NCBI GenBank assembly: GCA_949358305.1
Contig: OX442314.1
Span: 62,877,369-62,941,368 of the forward strand
Reading direction: 5' to 3'
Length of the DNA: 64,000 nucleotides
DNA from: Strigamia acuminata
Lineage: Eukaryota; Arthropoda; Chilopoda; Geophilomorpha; Linotaeniidae
The translations under genes were made by a program, and so were the position numbers. Positions 53,041-63,845 of this stretch are shown piece after piece (within the stretch, counting starts at the first letter, position 1; every line of letters begins with the position of its first letter). The notes below the pieces were generated by a model that was not told the DNA's origin, ran no database searches, and worked only from the letters and a program-made list of their open reading frames with translations.

Positions 53041-54424
53041 TCATAATCTCAACTCAATTACCCAAAGTCAACTCCTAAAACCACCCAAACCCAAACCCCC
53101 CAACAACCAAATCCCTAATTCACTCAAAACCAAAAATTTTCCACCTCAACTCCCCCCTCATCCAACCCACCTCCAGATCCTTTCACCACCACCAAAGGGG
53201 GTCCTCAAAGAAACGCAGGTGCGAATTGCTCTCGTGACCCCTCACCTCATCTTCCCAGCTCAACGAACAAGCCACAACGAGGGGGTCCCATCAACCTCTC
53301 CCCATCCCCCCCCCACCCCACCACTCATTTTAATGCAAATGATGCGAACCACGACCACCAATATTCACCCCAACCAACTCGCGTCTCTCACAGCGTCTGG
53401 CGCTCTGGCCCCGGGCCAAAGGTGCGACCACCTCAACGCTCCATCAGGTGACAAGACGCCAAATTCCGTCCCCATGGCAACGCCCGATTGATCCCGCGCC
53501 CCATCACGAACGCAACGCCGTTTTAATTAAAGAACGGCGGCGCGCGCGCTCTTTTAATTAGTCGGCGTCCGCCATCGCTACCTGAGGGGGACTCCGGCGT
53601 CTCCTTTTGATCGAAAACACCTTGATGGTTGCCATGGCGATCGCGAACGCCAAAGCAGCACCGCGTTCGCGCTGCAGAGTGTGCCAGAAGAGGTCGATAC
53701 ACTCGACGAGCGACACCCCCGTCTCAATCCCCTCCTGTGGGGGGGTAACGACGAGTGGGCTCGTCCTCTTGTCACAAATCAGAATCCAATTCATTAAGGG
53801 CACGGAGGAATTCCTCGAGCAACGCGCGGATAACACCTCGCGCGTTCCTCATTACGCCGACACTCTCTTCATTCCCGACATCCTTTTCGTCTCCAATTTC
53901 GAGTTGTTTTTTTTATTTACTTTTTATTTTTTTTTCGTTGTGACGAGGTCCAATTAGCGAGGCGTTTGGTGCAGTCGAGCGCTTTTGTCCGAACGCGTCA
54001 GCAGTCGGCGCCCCTTTAGCCTGAGGGTGTGTCATGGCGCCGTGACCGGGCGGTAAATCGGGCGGTAAATCGGCGCGCGCGGCAAATGTCACCTGAGGTT
54101 TTTGGGATTTTGGGGATTTTGGGTTTAAAAATTGGTCTCGGGGGTTTTGTTTTGTTTGGGATTGTGTGGGAGGTGTTGGAGAAAGTTTGAGGGTTCGTGG
54201 AGGTGTTTGGTGGGTGATGGGGAGTCGGGTTTGAGTGGAGTTCAGTTTGGGAATCTCCGGTGTGTCAGGTCTGGTTGCGTCATTTGTGATTGCGCGAGGA
54301 GAGGTGGTGGAAGGAAGGATGGGTGGAAGGATGGATTAGTTTTGTTGTGGAGTGGATGGGCGTTTGGAATGGGAGATAAGATTGGGTTTGAGTGTAATTT
54401 GGGAGGTGGGTGCAAACGTTGTTG
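53041..54424. other. GC-rich island upstream of the Frizzled gene
   Basis: The stretch 53200-54080 is clearly GC-richer than its surroundings and non-repetitive. It has two X-box-like sites, GTCCCCATGGCAAC (53468, full match) and GTTGCCATGGCGAT (53628, one mismatch), and TTTTAATTA words flanking a CG-only block near 53520-53560. Open frames on both strands (53558-53957) overlap each other and look like composition effects. It may be a regulatory region about 1.5-2 kb upstream of Frizzled. Confidence 0.4.
53468..53641. promoter_or_regulatory. Two RFX X-box-like motifs upstream of Frizzled
   Basis: GTCCCCATGGCAAC at 53468-53481 is a full consensus match; GTTGCCATGGCGAT at 53628-53641 differs at the last base. 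Confidence 0.45.
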
Positions 54425-54925
54425 GAAAATTTTGGAATTTGGAAAATTTTGGAATTTGGAAAATTTTGGACAATTGGAAAATTTTGGACAATTGGAAAAT
54501 TTTGGACTATTGGAAAATTTTTGACACTTGGAAAATTTTGGACAATTGGAAAATTTTGGACTATTGGAAAATTTTGGACTATTGGAAAATTTTGGAAGTT
54601 GGAACATTTTGGAAGTTAAAACATTTTGGGAAATTGAAATATTTGGAAAATTGGAAAATTGAAAAACTTGGTAAATTGGAAAATTGAAAAACTTGGTAAA
54701 TTGAAACACCTGGAAAATTTAAGAATTGACAAATCTGGAAAATTGACAAATTTAGAAATTTTACAAATTTAGAAATTTTACAAATTTGGAAAATTTACAA
54801 ATTTGTAAATTTACAAATTTGGAAAATTGACAAATTTGGAAAATTGACAAATTTGGAAAATTGACAAATCTGGAAAATTGACAAATCTGGAAAATTGACA
54901 AATTAAAAAATTTGTAAAATTAAAA
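54425..54925. repeat. Minisatellite, about 14-bp unit
   Basis: GGAAAATTTTGGACAATT units grade into GGAAAATTGACAAATTT and then AAATTTGTAAAATT. Confidence 0.9.
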
Positions 54926-55420
54926 AATTTGTAAAATTAAAAAAATTTTAATTCCAAATTCTTAATTTTAAAATTAAATAAAAACTAAAAAAAAAATTGA
55001 ACAACTGAACAATCCAGAACTGCAATAAAATAAACCAACAAAACAAAAATTTCATTGCATTCAAAATCCAATCAAAAAACCAAAAATAAAAAAAAATAAA
55101 AACCAAAAAACTCAAAAAAAAATTTAAAAAAACCCCTTAAACCGACCAATTCATCACCTTAAACAAATTCCTCGCATCATCCCACCAAACTCTATTACTA
55201 CTTATTAAAACCAAAACCCACCCGACAAACTGAAACCCATCCACTTCCCAAACCCCTCACACACATCGCTCGCATCGCATCCCTCCTTCCACTCACCGCC
55301 ACCAGACGCCACCAACCCTCCACCAACCCACCAATCACTCTCCCCATCTCCCAACCAACTACATCCCACCACCACTCGCACCACCACTCGCAGCAGCACT
55401 GCGACGCCGGCCACACCGCG
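54926..55420. other. 5' flank and likely 5' UTR of the Frizzled gene
   Basis: It turns from A-rich to C-rich toward the gene (55230-55400 is CCA/CAC-rich). No TATA box is convincing. The start context CACCGCGATGC is acceptable. Confidence 0.45.
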
Positions 55421-57190
55421 ATGCGGCCCACGCTGCCCATCCTCTGGCTCCTCCTCACGTGCGCCGCCGCCCTCGAGCCCTCCCGGTGCGAAGAAATCAC
55501 GATCCCCATGTGCCGCGGCATCGGCTACAACGCCACCTTCATGCCCAACCAGTTCAACCACGACACCCAGGACGAAGCCGGCCTCGAAGTTCACCAATTC
55601 TGGCCTCTCGTCGAGATCCAGTGCAGCCCGGACCTCAAATTCTTCCTCTGCTCCATGTACGCGCCCATCTGCATCGAGGACTACCTGCAGCCTCTCCCGG
55701 CCTGTCGCTCCGTCTGCGACCGCGCCAAAGCCGGCTGCGCACCCCTAATGCGCCTCTACGGCTTCGCCTGGCCCGAGCGCATGAACTGCGACCGCCTGCC
55801 CGAGTACGGCGACCCCAGCCAGCTGTGCATGGACTCCAAGAACGGCACGGCGCCCGACACGACCACCCGCAGCCCGCCCGTCACCCCGAAGGAGCGGCCG
55901 GGCAAGCACGGCCTCCGCGGCAACAACAAGCCGACCAAAGCGACGAGCGCGCCGCCCGCCAAGAGCCCGGCGCCGTGCCAGGACTGCGACTGCCACGCGC
56001 CGCTCGTGCGCGTCAACGAGTCCTCGCCGCTCTTCAACCGCGTCAGCACCGGCGAGATCGCCAACTGCGCCGTGCCGTGCCAGGGCTGGTTCTTCGTGCA
56101 GGAGCGCTCGTTCACCGCCTTCTGGATCGGCGTGTGGTCCGTGCTCTGCTTCATCTCGACGGCCGTCACCGTGGCCACCTTCCTCATCGACGTGCGCCGC
56201 TTCCGCTACCCGGAACGGCCCATCATCTTCCTCAGTGCGTGCTACCTCTTCGTCTCGCTCGGCTACATCGTCCGCTTCCTCACGGAGCCCGCGCGCCTCT
56301 CCTGCCACGACGGCCTCATCCGCTACGAAGCAACGGCGGCGGACGGCGCCTGCAACGCCGTCTTTTTGCTCGTATACTTCTTCGGCATGGCGAGCTCCGT
56401 CTGGTGGGTCGTGCTCGCCTTCACGTGGTTTTTAGCGGCCGGACTCAAGTGGGGCAACGAAGCAATCTCGTCTTATTCTCACTACTTCCACTTGGCCGCG
56501 TGGTTCATCCCGAGCGTGCAGTCGGCCGTCGTGCTCGCCACGAACTCCGTCGACGGCGACCCGGTGAGCGGGATCTGCTCGGTGGGCAACGCGAGCGTGG
56601 CGAACCAGCGCGGGTTCCTGTTGGCGCCGCTGGTGGCGTGCCTGGTGGTGGGCACGACGTTTTTGGTGGCGGGATTCGTCGCGCTTTTCCGCATCCGGAG
56701 CGTCATCAAACAGCAGCCGGGCCACGAGGCGAAGGCGGACAAGCTGGAGAAGCTCATGATCCGCATCGGGGTGTTCTCCGTCCTCTACACGGTGCCCGCG
56801 ACGCTCGTGGTCGCGTGTCTGTTCTACGAGCAGCACTTCCGGGAGCATTGGCAGCGGCAGTGGGTTTGTCCGAAGTGTCACAAGACTCTTCCGGCGTCGT
56901 CGCACAACAGCCCGGACTACTCGGCGTTTATGCTCAAGTACTTTATGAGTTTGGTCGTGGGGATCACGTCGGGGTTTTGGATTTGGAGCGGAAAGACGGT
57001 GGATTCGTGGCGACGGTTTTACCGGCGGTGGTGCGGGACGGCGGGCGGGCGGGAGCTGGTGGTCGTGCCGCCGCAGCTGCCGAGTCCGGTCGGCGGCGCG
57101 CCCGTGAGTCCGTGCGGAAGGTCGTCGGCGGTTTTGTCCATACAGAATCCCGGCGGGATAAATAAACTTATGCCGTTGAGTCATGTGTGA
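55421..57190 (+). CDS. fz5/8: Frizzled-5/8 class Wnt receptor, single exon
   Basis: A 589-residue seven-pass receptor at the plasma membrane that binds Wnt through its cysteine-rich domain and signals through Dishevelled. The signal peptide is about residues 1-18. The cysteine-rich domain (about 23-137) begins EEITIPMCRGIGYN and contains QFNHDTQDEAGLEVHQFWPL and FFLCSMYAPIC, which match the Fz5/8 subfamily. A Pro/Lys/Thr linker (about 140-185) and CxxC-type Cys lead to seven helices near 233-256, 266-287, 312-336, 355-375, 399-424, 447-469 and 501-523. KTVDSW at 525-530 is the Dishevelled-binding KTxxxW motif, and the C-terminal SHV is a class I PDZ ligand, as in vertebrate FZD5. N-glycosylation sequons occur at 37, 141, 199 and 390. 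Length is close to FZD5. The frame is intact and uninterrupted, so the coding region is intronless. Its GC content is far above that of the flanks, which makes long antisense open frames. Confidence 0.97.
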   Translation: MRPTLPILWLLLTCAAALEPSRCEEITIPMCRGIGYNATFMPNQFNHDTQDEAGLEVHQFWPLVEIQCSPDLKFFLCSMYAPICIEDYLQPLPACRSVCDRAKAGCAPLMRLYGFAWPERMNCDRLPEYGDPSQLCMDSKNGTAPDTTTRSPPVTPKERPGKHGLRGNNKPTKATSAPPAKSPAPCQDCDCHAPLVRVNESSPLFNRVSTGEIANCAVPCQGWFFVQERSFTAFWIGVWSVLCFISTAVTVATFLIDVRRFRYPERPIIFLSACYLFVSLGYIVRFLTEPARLSCHDGLIRYEATAADGACNAVFLLVYFFGMASSVWWVVLAFTWFLAAGLKWGNEAISSYSHYFHLAAWFIPSVQSAVVLATNSVDGDPVSGICSVGNASVANQRGFLLAPLVACLVVGTTFLVAGFVALFRIRSVIKQQPGHEAKADKLEKLMIRIGVFSVLYTVPATLVVACLFYEQHFREHWQRQWVCPKCHKTLPASSHNSPDYSAFMLKYFMSLVVGITSGFWIWSGKTVDSWRRFYRRWCGTAGGRELVVVPPQLPSPVGGAPVSPCGRSSAVLSIQNPGGINKLMPLSHV

Positions 57191-57834
57191 TTTATGATGG
57201 ATTTTTTTTTATTTTATTCAAGTCATATCTCGTGTTATTTGTATCCAAAGACAAATTTTGATTAATTGAGAGACAAAAATTGTACAGTTGTTTTTAATGG
57301 GAAAAAAAGTATATATATATAAAGAATCAATTTATGGATAAAAATATCGTTCTAGGTATAGTGACCGGTGTTTATATATGATGATGATGATGTTGGGTGT
57401 ATTTATTATGACGTCTTGATTTTTTTTTTTTTTTTTTGGTGTTAGGAGATTGATTATTGTTTTTTTTTTTTTGATATTTGACGTCGATTTAATCAAACCG
57501 TTGTCCATTTTGATACGTAATTTATTGGGTACATCCTGAGCAATTAAAGTAATTGTTTCGATTATTTGTAAGTGTTTGAGTGGAAGTGGTGATCGAAGTT
57601 TAGCCGAGCGGTGTGTGTGGATGATTGAGGAGGTTTGGTGTTGTTGAGACGTGGAGGTTATTAAGAATTGTGTCGAATTAGTGGCGGGGATTGAGGAGTT
57701 TGAGTTGGAATTGAGTTCTTGGTTTGATGGTTTAGTTCTGCTGGGTTTGGGTGGTTGGCAAAGTTTAGTTAGATTTTGTGTTGTTTAGTTTAAATTTGGT
57801 GATATTCAGCTCTAATTTCGTATTATTTCGTCAA
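57191..57834 (+). other. Frizzled 3' flank / 3' UTR
   Basis: AT-rich with T runs. An ATTAAA at about 57545 is the best polyadenylation candidate; no AATAAA was noticed before it downstream of the stop. Confidence 0.4.
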
Positions 57835-58620
57835 ATTTTAGTCAAAATTTTCATTGATTTATCGAATTTTAGTTAAATTTTTTATTGATTTATCAAATTT
57901 TAGTTAAATTTTCATTGATTTAACAAATTTTAGTCAAAATTTTTATTATTTAGTCAAATTTTACTCAAAATTTTCATTATTTAGTCAAATTTTACTCAAA
58001 ATTTTCATAATTTCGTCAAATTTTACTCAAAATTTTCATTATTTAGTCAAAATTGACTCAAAATTTTCATTATTTAGTCAAAATTGACTCAAAATTTTCA
58101 TTATTTAGTCAAAATTAACTCAAAATTTTCATTACATAATGAAAATTTTGATTAAAATTTGACTAAATAGTCAAAATTGACTTAAAATTGGAATAATTTC
58201 ATCAAAAATGACTTAAAATTAGAATAATTTCATCAAAATTGATTTAAAATTGGAATAATTTCATCAAAATTGATTTAAAATTGGAATAATTTCATCAAAA
58301 TTGATTTAAAATTGGAATAATTTCATCAAAATTGATTTAAAATTGGAATAATTTCATCAAAATTGATTTAAAATTGGAATAATTTCATCAAAATTGATTT
58401 AAAATTGGAATAATTTCATCAAAATTGATTTAAAATTGGAATAATTTAATCAAAATTGATTTAAAATTGGAATAATTTCATCAAAATTGATTTAAAATTG
58501 AATAATTTCTAATATTTACTTAAGATTGAATTAATTTCATCAAAATTTACTTAAAATAGAAGTAATTTCATCAAAACTTACTTAAAATCGAAGTAATTTC
58601 TAAAGTTTACTCAAAGTTTA
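57835..58620. repeat. Two adjoining minisatellites, about 30- and 31-bp units
   Basis: The first part repeats ATTTAGTCAAAATTGACTCA-like units. From about 58180 the unit is TTGATTTAAAATTGGAATAA plus TTTCATCAAAA, about ten near-identical copies. Confidence 0.92.
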
Positions 58621-60665
58621 CATCAAATTTGATATTATTTAGTTACTAGGGACTTAGTAAAACACTCCAATACTAGTACTGCCAAACTATGCTAAAGCCA
58701 TTTTTCCAGCAAGGCAAAACTTTATTTACTAATATTAACGAACACGACAATTTTGTCACCTACTTCAACAAACTCCTACAACGTATCCATGTACGGTTCA
58801 ACTTTCACGTTGCACGCATCAAAAATTCTTATCAAAGAGAATTTCTGATTAATCTTGAGTTACGACTGCATAAATAACTAAAAAAAAACCTTCAAAAAAA
58901 AAACCTTTTCCCTGCACATACAAACATAAACAAACAAAAAAATTATCACAGATCAATTTTAATGAATTCAAAGATTTGATTTGATCACATTACATTTCCA
59001 GAACTGCCAGTTTCCATTTTAATTTGTTGACTCGTAAATATCCACATAATTTCCCTTTTTTATGTGCAAAAAAAAAATAAAAACAAGAAAAAAAAAACAC
59101 CATAAACCAAAGGTCCAAGATCAAACAAGCATCGCCTGAAAAAAAACACCCAGATCCAAACTCCCAACCCATAAATTCATCACTTGTTAAAAATTTTTAA
59201 AAAAAAATATACATTTTTTTATATCCAAACAATTTTATTCAGACCAAAAAAACAAAAATAAAAATTCCAACTTCGCCCAACAACGACCCGCCGTCATCTC
59301 CGCGCCATTAGGCCTAATTTACATTTCTCGCTAGAGTCGCAACGGAAAACAATTCCCGACCTCGCAACCCCCCAGCCCGAGTTATTTCTGTTCCAGCATC
59401 GAATTAAGGCCATTTCTTTCCTCACTTACAAGCCCTAAGCCCATTTCCCGCCCCAAAACCCCCCCCGAAAACCCCGAAACATTGCACACGACGTCCGAAT
59501 CCATCCAACCCGCAATAAAGAAATCAGAAAACAAAAGAAAAATAAATTTATTGACTGGAACACATTCTCCCAGCAGATACGGAGAAAAGATCCGGGGGTC
59601 CACGAGCAAGAAATACGATCTTTTTGCACGTATCTCGAGATTCCCAACCCCCAACCGAAAATGTCAAGACGCGAAATTAATTTGGCCGCAAAATAATGAG
59701 GCGTCTTGGGACGTTTGTGATGTAAGCCACTCTTAGTGACAGACACTCGGATCGCGCTAGGGGGTTGGGTGGAGTTGTTTCTCGTGCTACGACCCATAAT
59801 TCAGACATGTGTGGCGGCCCCCTGGCGTCTGTGTTGGCCCTCAACGCCTGCCCTAAGAAATTCATCCACCTGCACCTTCTTTCTTCCTTTTTTCCTCGCC
59901 CAGTCGTCCGTGAAATGCGATTTGTGATGATTTAATTTTGCATTCTCACTCTGTGTGTCGCCGTATAATGAAGCACTAACAAGATGAGTCTTCGATGTTA
60001 TCTGTATTCATAAAGTTGCATTTTTACATTCTGGGGGTTGGAGTTTTTGTTTCCGACAGGTTTGAGTTTGACAAGATTTTTTGATAATTTTTTGTTGGTT
60101 TTTTGTTGGGTTTTTTTAATGGGTGGGATTTTTGGATTGTTGCCCAGATAGAATGAGGAGAAGGTTAATTTGATTTGGTTTGGGGTTAAAATCAGAGTAA
60201 ATAAACACAGAGTTAATAAACACAGTGGAAGAGAATGACTTCACTGTTGGTTGTGGTGAGTGTGTGTCTCGACGCCAGATATTGACAAAAATTGGAATTC
60301 GAACAATCAAATTTTTTTTTTTTTTACAAAGCAGGATTGTTTTGGTAATTAATGGATTTTCTGGGTGGAGATTTATTTTCTGGTGGTATTCCAAGCACCG
60401 GAATTAGAAATTGGTGTAGAAATTTCAAAATTCTTTCGGCGTTTGGTTTTTCTTAGATTTTTTTTCATTTCAGCGACACAAAAGAACAACCACTGGAAGA
60501 AATATGGCTTTTAACGTCTTTTAATTGCTTGGAAAGTTGATGTAAATTTGAACTTTTAGCTTCGTAAAGTCACGTTTGCGAAGAGCGTAAATTTTTGTTT
60601 TAATTGATGAGTTTACAAAATTGATAAGACGATTTACAATAAACACGCGCGACAACTTTACAGTT
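58621..60665. other. Intergenic DNA without supported gene
   Basis: Unique AT-rich DNA with a moderate-GC patch at 59270-59930. Overlapping open frames there on both strands have no recognised domain. Confidence 0.4.
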
Positions 60666-60830
60666 TTTAAATTTCAAATTTGTCAGTTTTAACAATAAAT
60701 TTAATTTTAATTTAATTTTAAATTTGTCAGTTTTAATAATAAATTTAATTTTAATTTAATTTTAAATTTGTCAGTTTTAATAATAAATTTAATTTTAATT
60801 CAATTTTAATTTGCCAGTTTTAACAATACT
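60666..60830. repeat. Minisatellite, about 46-bp unit
   Basis: About three copies of AATTTAATTTTAATTTAATT plus TTAAATTTGTCAGTTTTAATAAT. Confidence 0.85.
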
Positions 60831-61009
60831 GTTACGCGTGCGGACCGTTTCGATTGACAGCCGATCCGTAGCGCGCCAATTGGCTGAATTAGATACGAAA
60901 GTTGCTAAATTTCGTCAACAGATTTAATTTAACTTTAATTTAATTTAAAATTTTAAGATTTAAAATTTAACGTAAATGTCTAATTCATACATGAAATTTA
61001 AGAATTGCG

Positions 61010-61434
61010 TACCGTACTGCCTTGAATAAGAGCCCGGGCGTTTATATATTTTTTCGACTCGCCACCAGGCGCTTATTCAAAACCAGGCGATTATTCAAAC
61101 CAGGCCTCTATCCAAAAAAAAAGTTGAAAATAAATTTTGTTGTCGTAGGATCGTTTTTTTACAATACCAGTTGGAGCCATATCGCTGGTCGAAATGAATC
61201 AGTAAAGAAATGAAGGCGTCTTAAATAGATCATTTAATGTATTCACGTATACGGTACATAAAAAACGTTATTCATACGTTTTTATTTTTTTATTTTCCGG
61301 TTAACCCGGAGTTTAAACCTGCCCGGCGTTTATTCGGGGCCGGCGCTTATTGGTTTTTCGGCTGGCGGTTGGCCGGCGTTTAATCAAGAGCCGGCGCTTA
61401 ATCACGCCCGGTCCTTATTCAAGGCAGTACGGTA
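61010..61434. mobile_element. TACCGTA-family foldback, copy E
   Basis: TACCGTACTGCCTTGAATAA on the left is mirrored by TTATTCAAGGCAGTACGGTA on the right, a perfect 20-bp terminal inverted repeat, TA-flanked. The arms carry GCGTTTA / GGCGCTTATTC motifs shared with copy D. Confidence 0.85.
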
Positions 61435-62350
61435 AATACAATGTTAAATGTCTAATTTTTGTTCGATTTTACAACTTTACGAAAACTGTAAAGCTTACAT
61501 TTACACATGAATATTTGGAACATTTACAATTCCTAAAGCCACATAAAAAAAAAGAATTTTTGTTCGATTTACTAAAACAAATTTTCCACTTGCATCCATG
61601 TAACTAAAAATAACAAAATTCCATTTCCTTTATTTGACTTTTTGATATTTTTTAAACAAAAAACAAAAACTGACAATTTGCTGTCAAAATCGAACACACA
61701 AACAGACAAAACAAATACACCAAAACCTAATTATTATTAGAAAAGGGGAGACACACACACTTTCAAATATGATTTATCTCGTGCATATCATTCGCTCGCA
61801 ACTATTTTTAACATCATTTCTCCCCACAGGTTTCAAATGCCATTAATTACATTCAAACCCTCATTTTAATTCCATACCAGACAAACCTCTCACTTTATAA
61901 TTACAAAAATCCCAAAACAATTTCCAATCTCCATCCCCAACAACAACAAACACTTCCATTCCACCCAAACCCATCAAACTGCAAAACTGTATTCAACTTC
62001 GATTATAAAGTGGCCATAAAATAAAATACTCCTTTCCCCATAAATCCAACAATGTCCAAACTCCAAACTCGCACAACCCTCGACCTATCCGCCATTAAAA
62101 AAAAAAAAAAAAAAAAAAACTCAAGGAGGACAAGTCTATTAAAATTCACATCCACAAAACGCCTTCAAAGGACCCCCACCTATAATCCCATCTTCCTAAT
62201 CCCCCATTCTACAACATTGCCAAGAAAACGAAACAAATCGGCGACGCACAAATTATGCGAACACCGTTAAACCACCCACGCGCACGCGCACTCGCACCTG
62301 GATGCACATTGTTGGCTTTTGCCCACTCTTGTTCTCCGATATTTATAATA
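61435..62350. other. Intergenic DNA without recognised features
   Basis: AT-rich, with a poly-A run at 62095-62120. Nothing supported. Confidence 0.4.
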
Positions 62351-62425
62351 GAAGCGTGCTGGGCCCATAACCCAGAGGCCGATGGATCCAAACCATCCTC
62401 TGCTACCAAACCATCCTCTGCTACC
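62351..62425 (+). pseudogene. Truncated initiator tRNA-Met (CAT) sequence with encoded CCA
   Basis: 62351-62408 reads GAAGCGTGCTGGGCCCATAA onward through the anticodon stem, variable loop and T arm to TCTGCTACCA. It matches the 3' three-quarters of eukaryotic initiator tRNA-Met, anticodon CAT. The first about 17 bases (acceptor 5' strand and start of the D arm) are missing, so it cannot fold as a tRNA. CCA is not encoded in animal tRNA genes, so this came from a mature tRNA by reverse transcription. An 18-bp unit ending CTGCTACC (62390-62407) is repeated at once (62408-62425). Confidence 0.8.
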
Positions 62426-62430
62426 AGAAT

Positions 62431-62760
62431 TGCGATATTGTTACGCGTACAGACGACACCGATAATCGGGCCTTGCTGTTACATGCGTCACGTGGTGGGG
62501 GATACGAGGAGGAAAAGAAGAGGAGAGCAGATGCGGGTCGGGTTTTCTCCTCCTCTTTTCTAGTGCCTTCCATTGATGCTACTGTAGCCATCATATCCCC
62601 CTATTCAAGCACGGGGCGCACAAAGGAAGCCGCCAAACCCAAATGTTCCTTCGACCACCCTCCCGTCTCTCGTATTGATCGAGATGAGGCGCTCTGCGCA
62701 ACTAATATACACGGGGTTTCTAAGTGTGTATAGACTATATACACGCTTTTACCGGGAAAT
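62431..62760 (-). mobile_element. Possible LTR remnant next to an initiator-tRNA-Met primer site
   Basis: On the minus strand TGGTAGCAGAGGATGGTT (62426-62409) is a perfect 18-base primer binding site for initiator tRNA-Met. The DNA just before it ends in CGCA (62434-62431) or CGTAACA (62445-62439), compatible with an LTR end. The 300 bp beyond is GC-richer and includes TATA-like GTGTATATTAG. No second LTR or coding part was found, so this is tentative. Confidence 0.3.
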
Positions 62761-63069
62761 GCGGCATTTAACTCGGTTTGATGGTGATGCTGCGCCTTGT
62801 TGGAGGAAAAATGGGGTTTTTGGGTTTAAGGTGATGGAAAAATTGGTCGTTTGAATAATTTTAGTTGAGATTTAATTTTGTGATGGTTTTTTTTTTGGGT
62901 TTTTTGGAGTCTGTGCATGTGCTCGATCTTTGTTTTCCAGGTGTGATCGTGGTTTGCCTGGCGTGGACACATGTTTTAACAGTGATTTTAATGTGTCACC
63001 TAGTGAACCAATTCAAGCTATATTTATGATTTTTGGATTTATTTTTCCAATGGGAAACTTGGGGAATAT
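62761..63069. other. Intergenic DNA without recognised features
   Basis: T-rich single-copy DNA; nothing supported. Confidence 0.4.
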
Positions 63070-63845
63070 TAGAAGAATGTGGGAATGTTGGAAGGAAAAT
63101 GTCAGGAAGATGTGAGAAAAATGTGAGAAGAACGTGAAAGAAACGTAAGAGAAACGTGAGAAATTGGGAGGAAATGTGAGAGAAGCATTAAAAAATGGGA
63201 AAAAAACGAAAGAGAAGCATGAAAAAAATGAGAGAAAAACATGGAAGAAATGAGAGAAAACATGAAAAAAATGGGAGAAAAACATTAGGAAATGCCAGAC
63301 AATGAGAAAAAATATGAAAAATGGATAAAACATGAAAAATGGGAAAAAAACGAAAGAGAAGCATGAAAAAAATGAGAGAAAAACATGGAAGAAATGAGAG
63401 AAAACATGAAAAAAATGGAAGAAAAACATTAGGAAATGCCAGACAATGAGAAAAAATATGAAAAATGGATAAAACATGAAAAATGGGAAAAAATATGAGA
63501 AAATGGTAGAAAATATGAGAAAATATGATAAAACCATGAAAAATGGGATAAAACCGTGAAAAATGGGATAAAACGTTAGAAAAATGGGATAAAACGTTAG
63601 AAAAATGGGATAAAACGTGAGAAGAATGGAATAAAACATGAATAAATGGGAAGAAACACGAAAAAAAATGGGAAAAACATGAAAATAATGAGAAAAAATG
63701 GGAAAAACATGAAAATAATGAGAAAAAACATGAAAACATGGGAAAAAACGAGTAGAATGAGATAAAAAATGAGAAAAATGGGAAAAAACATGAAAAAAAC
63801 GAGAAGAATGTGAAAAATGGGATAAAACGTGCGAAAAATTGGAAA
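63070..63845. repeat. Minisatellite of ATGGGAAAAAACATGAAAA type with 144-bp higher-order copy
   Basis: Short A-rich units of 14-21 bp. The block 63207-63350 is repeated almost exactly at 63351-63494. Long minus-strand open frames are artefacts of a T-rich repeat without stops. The last 155 bases (63846-64000) are unique with no feature seen. Confidence 0.9.

Noticed and set aside
53558-53957. Overlapping open frames on both strands in the GC-rich island
   Set aside because: No recognisable domain, mutually overlapping, no ATG or splice support for the most protein-like one; more likely composition.
54242-54709. Overlapping open frames of 110-155 codons on both strands
   Set aside because: They lie on the GGAAAATTTTGG array and reflect repeat periodicity.
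55459-57165. A 568-codon frame overlapping Frizzled and antisense frames of up to 250 codons
   Set aside because: Shadow frames caused by high GC and scarce stops; only the Frizzled frame shows recognisable domains.
62351-62408. Functional initiator tRNA-Met gene
   Set aside because: The 5' acceptor strand and part of the D arm are absent and CCA is encoded, so it cannot be a working tRNA gene.
63013-63791. Minus-strand open frames of 183-208 codons made mostly of Phe, Ser, His
   Set aside because: A T-rich minisatellite read in several frames; no start context, no domain.
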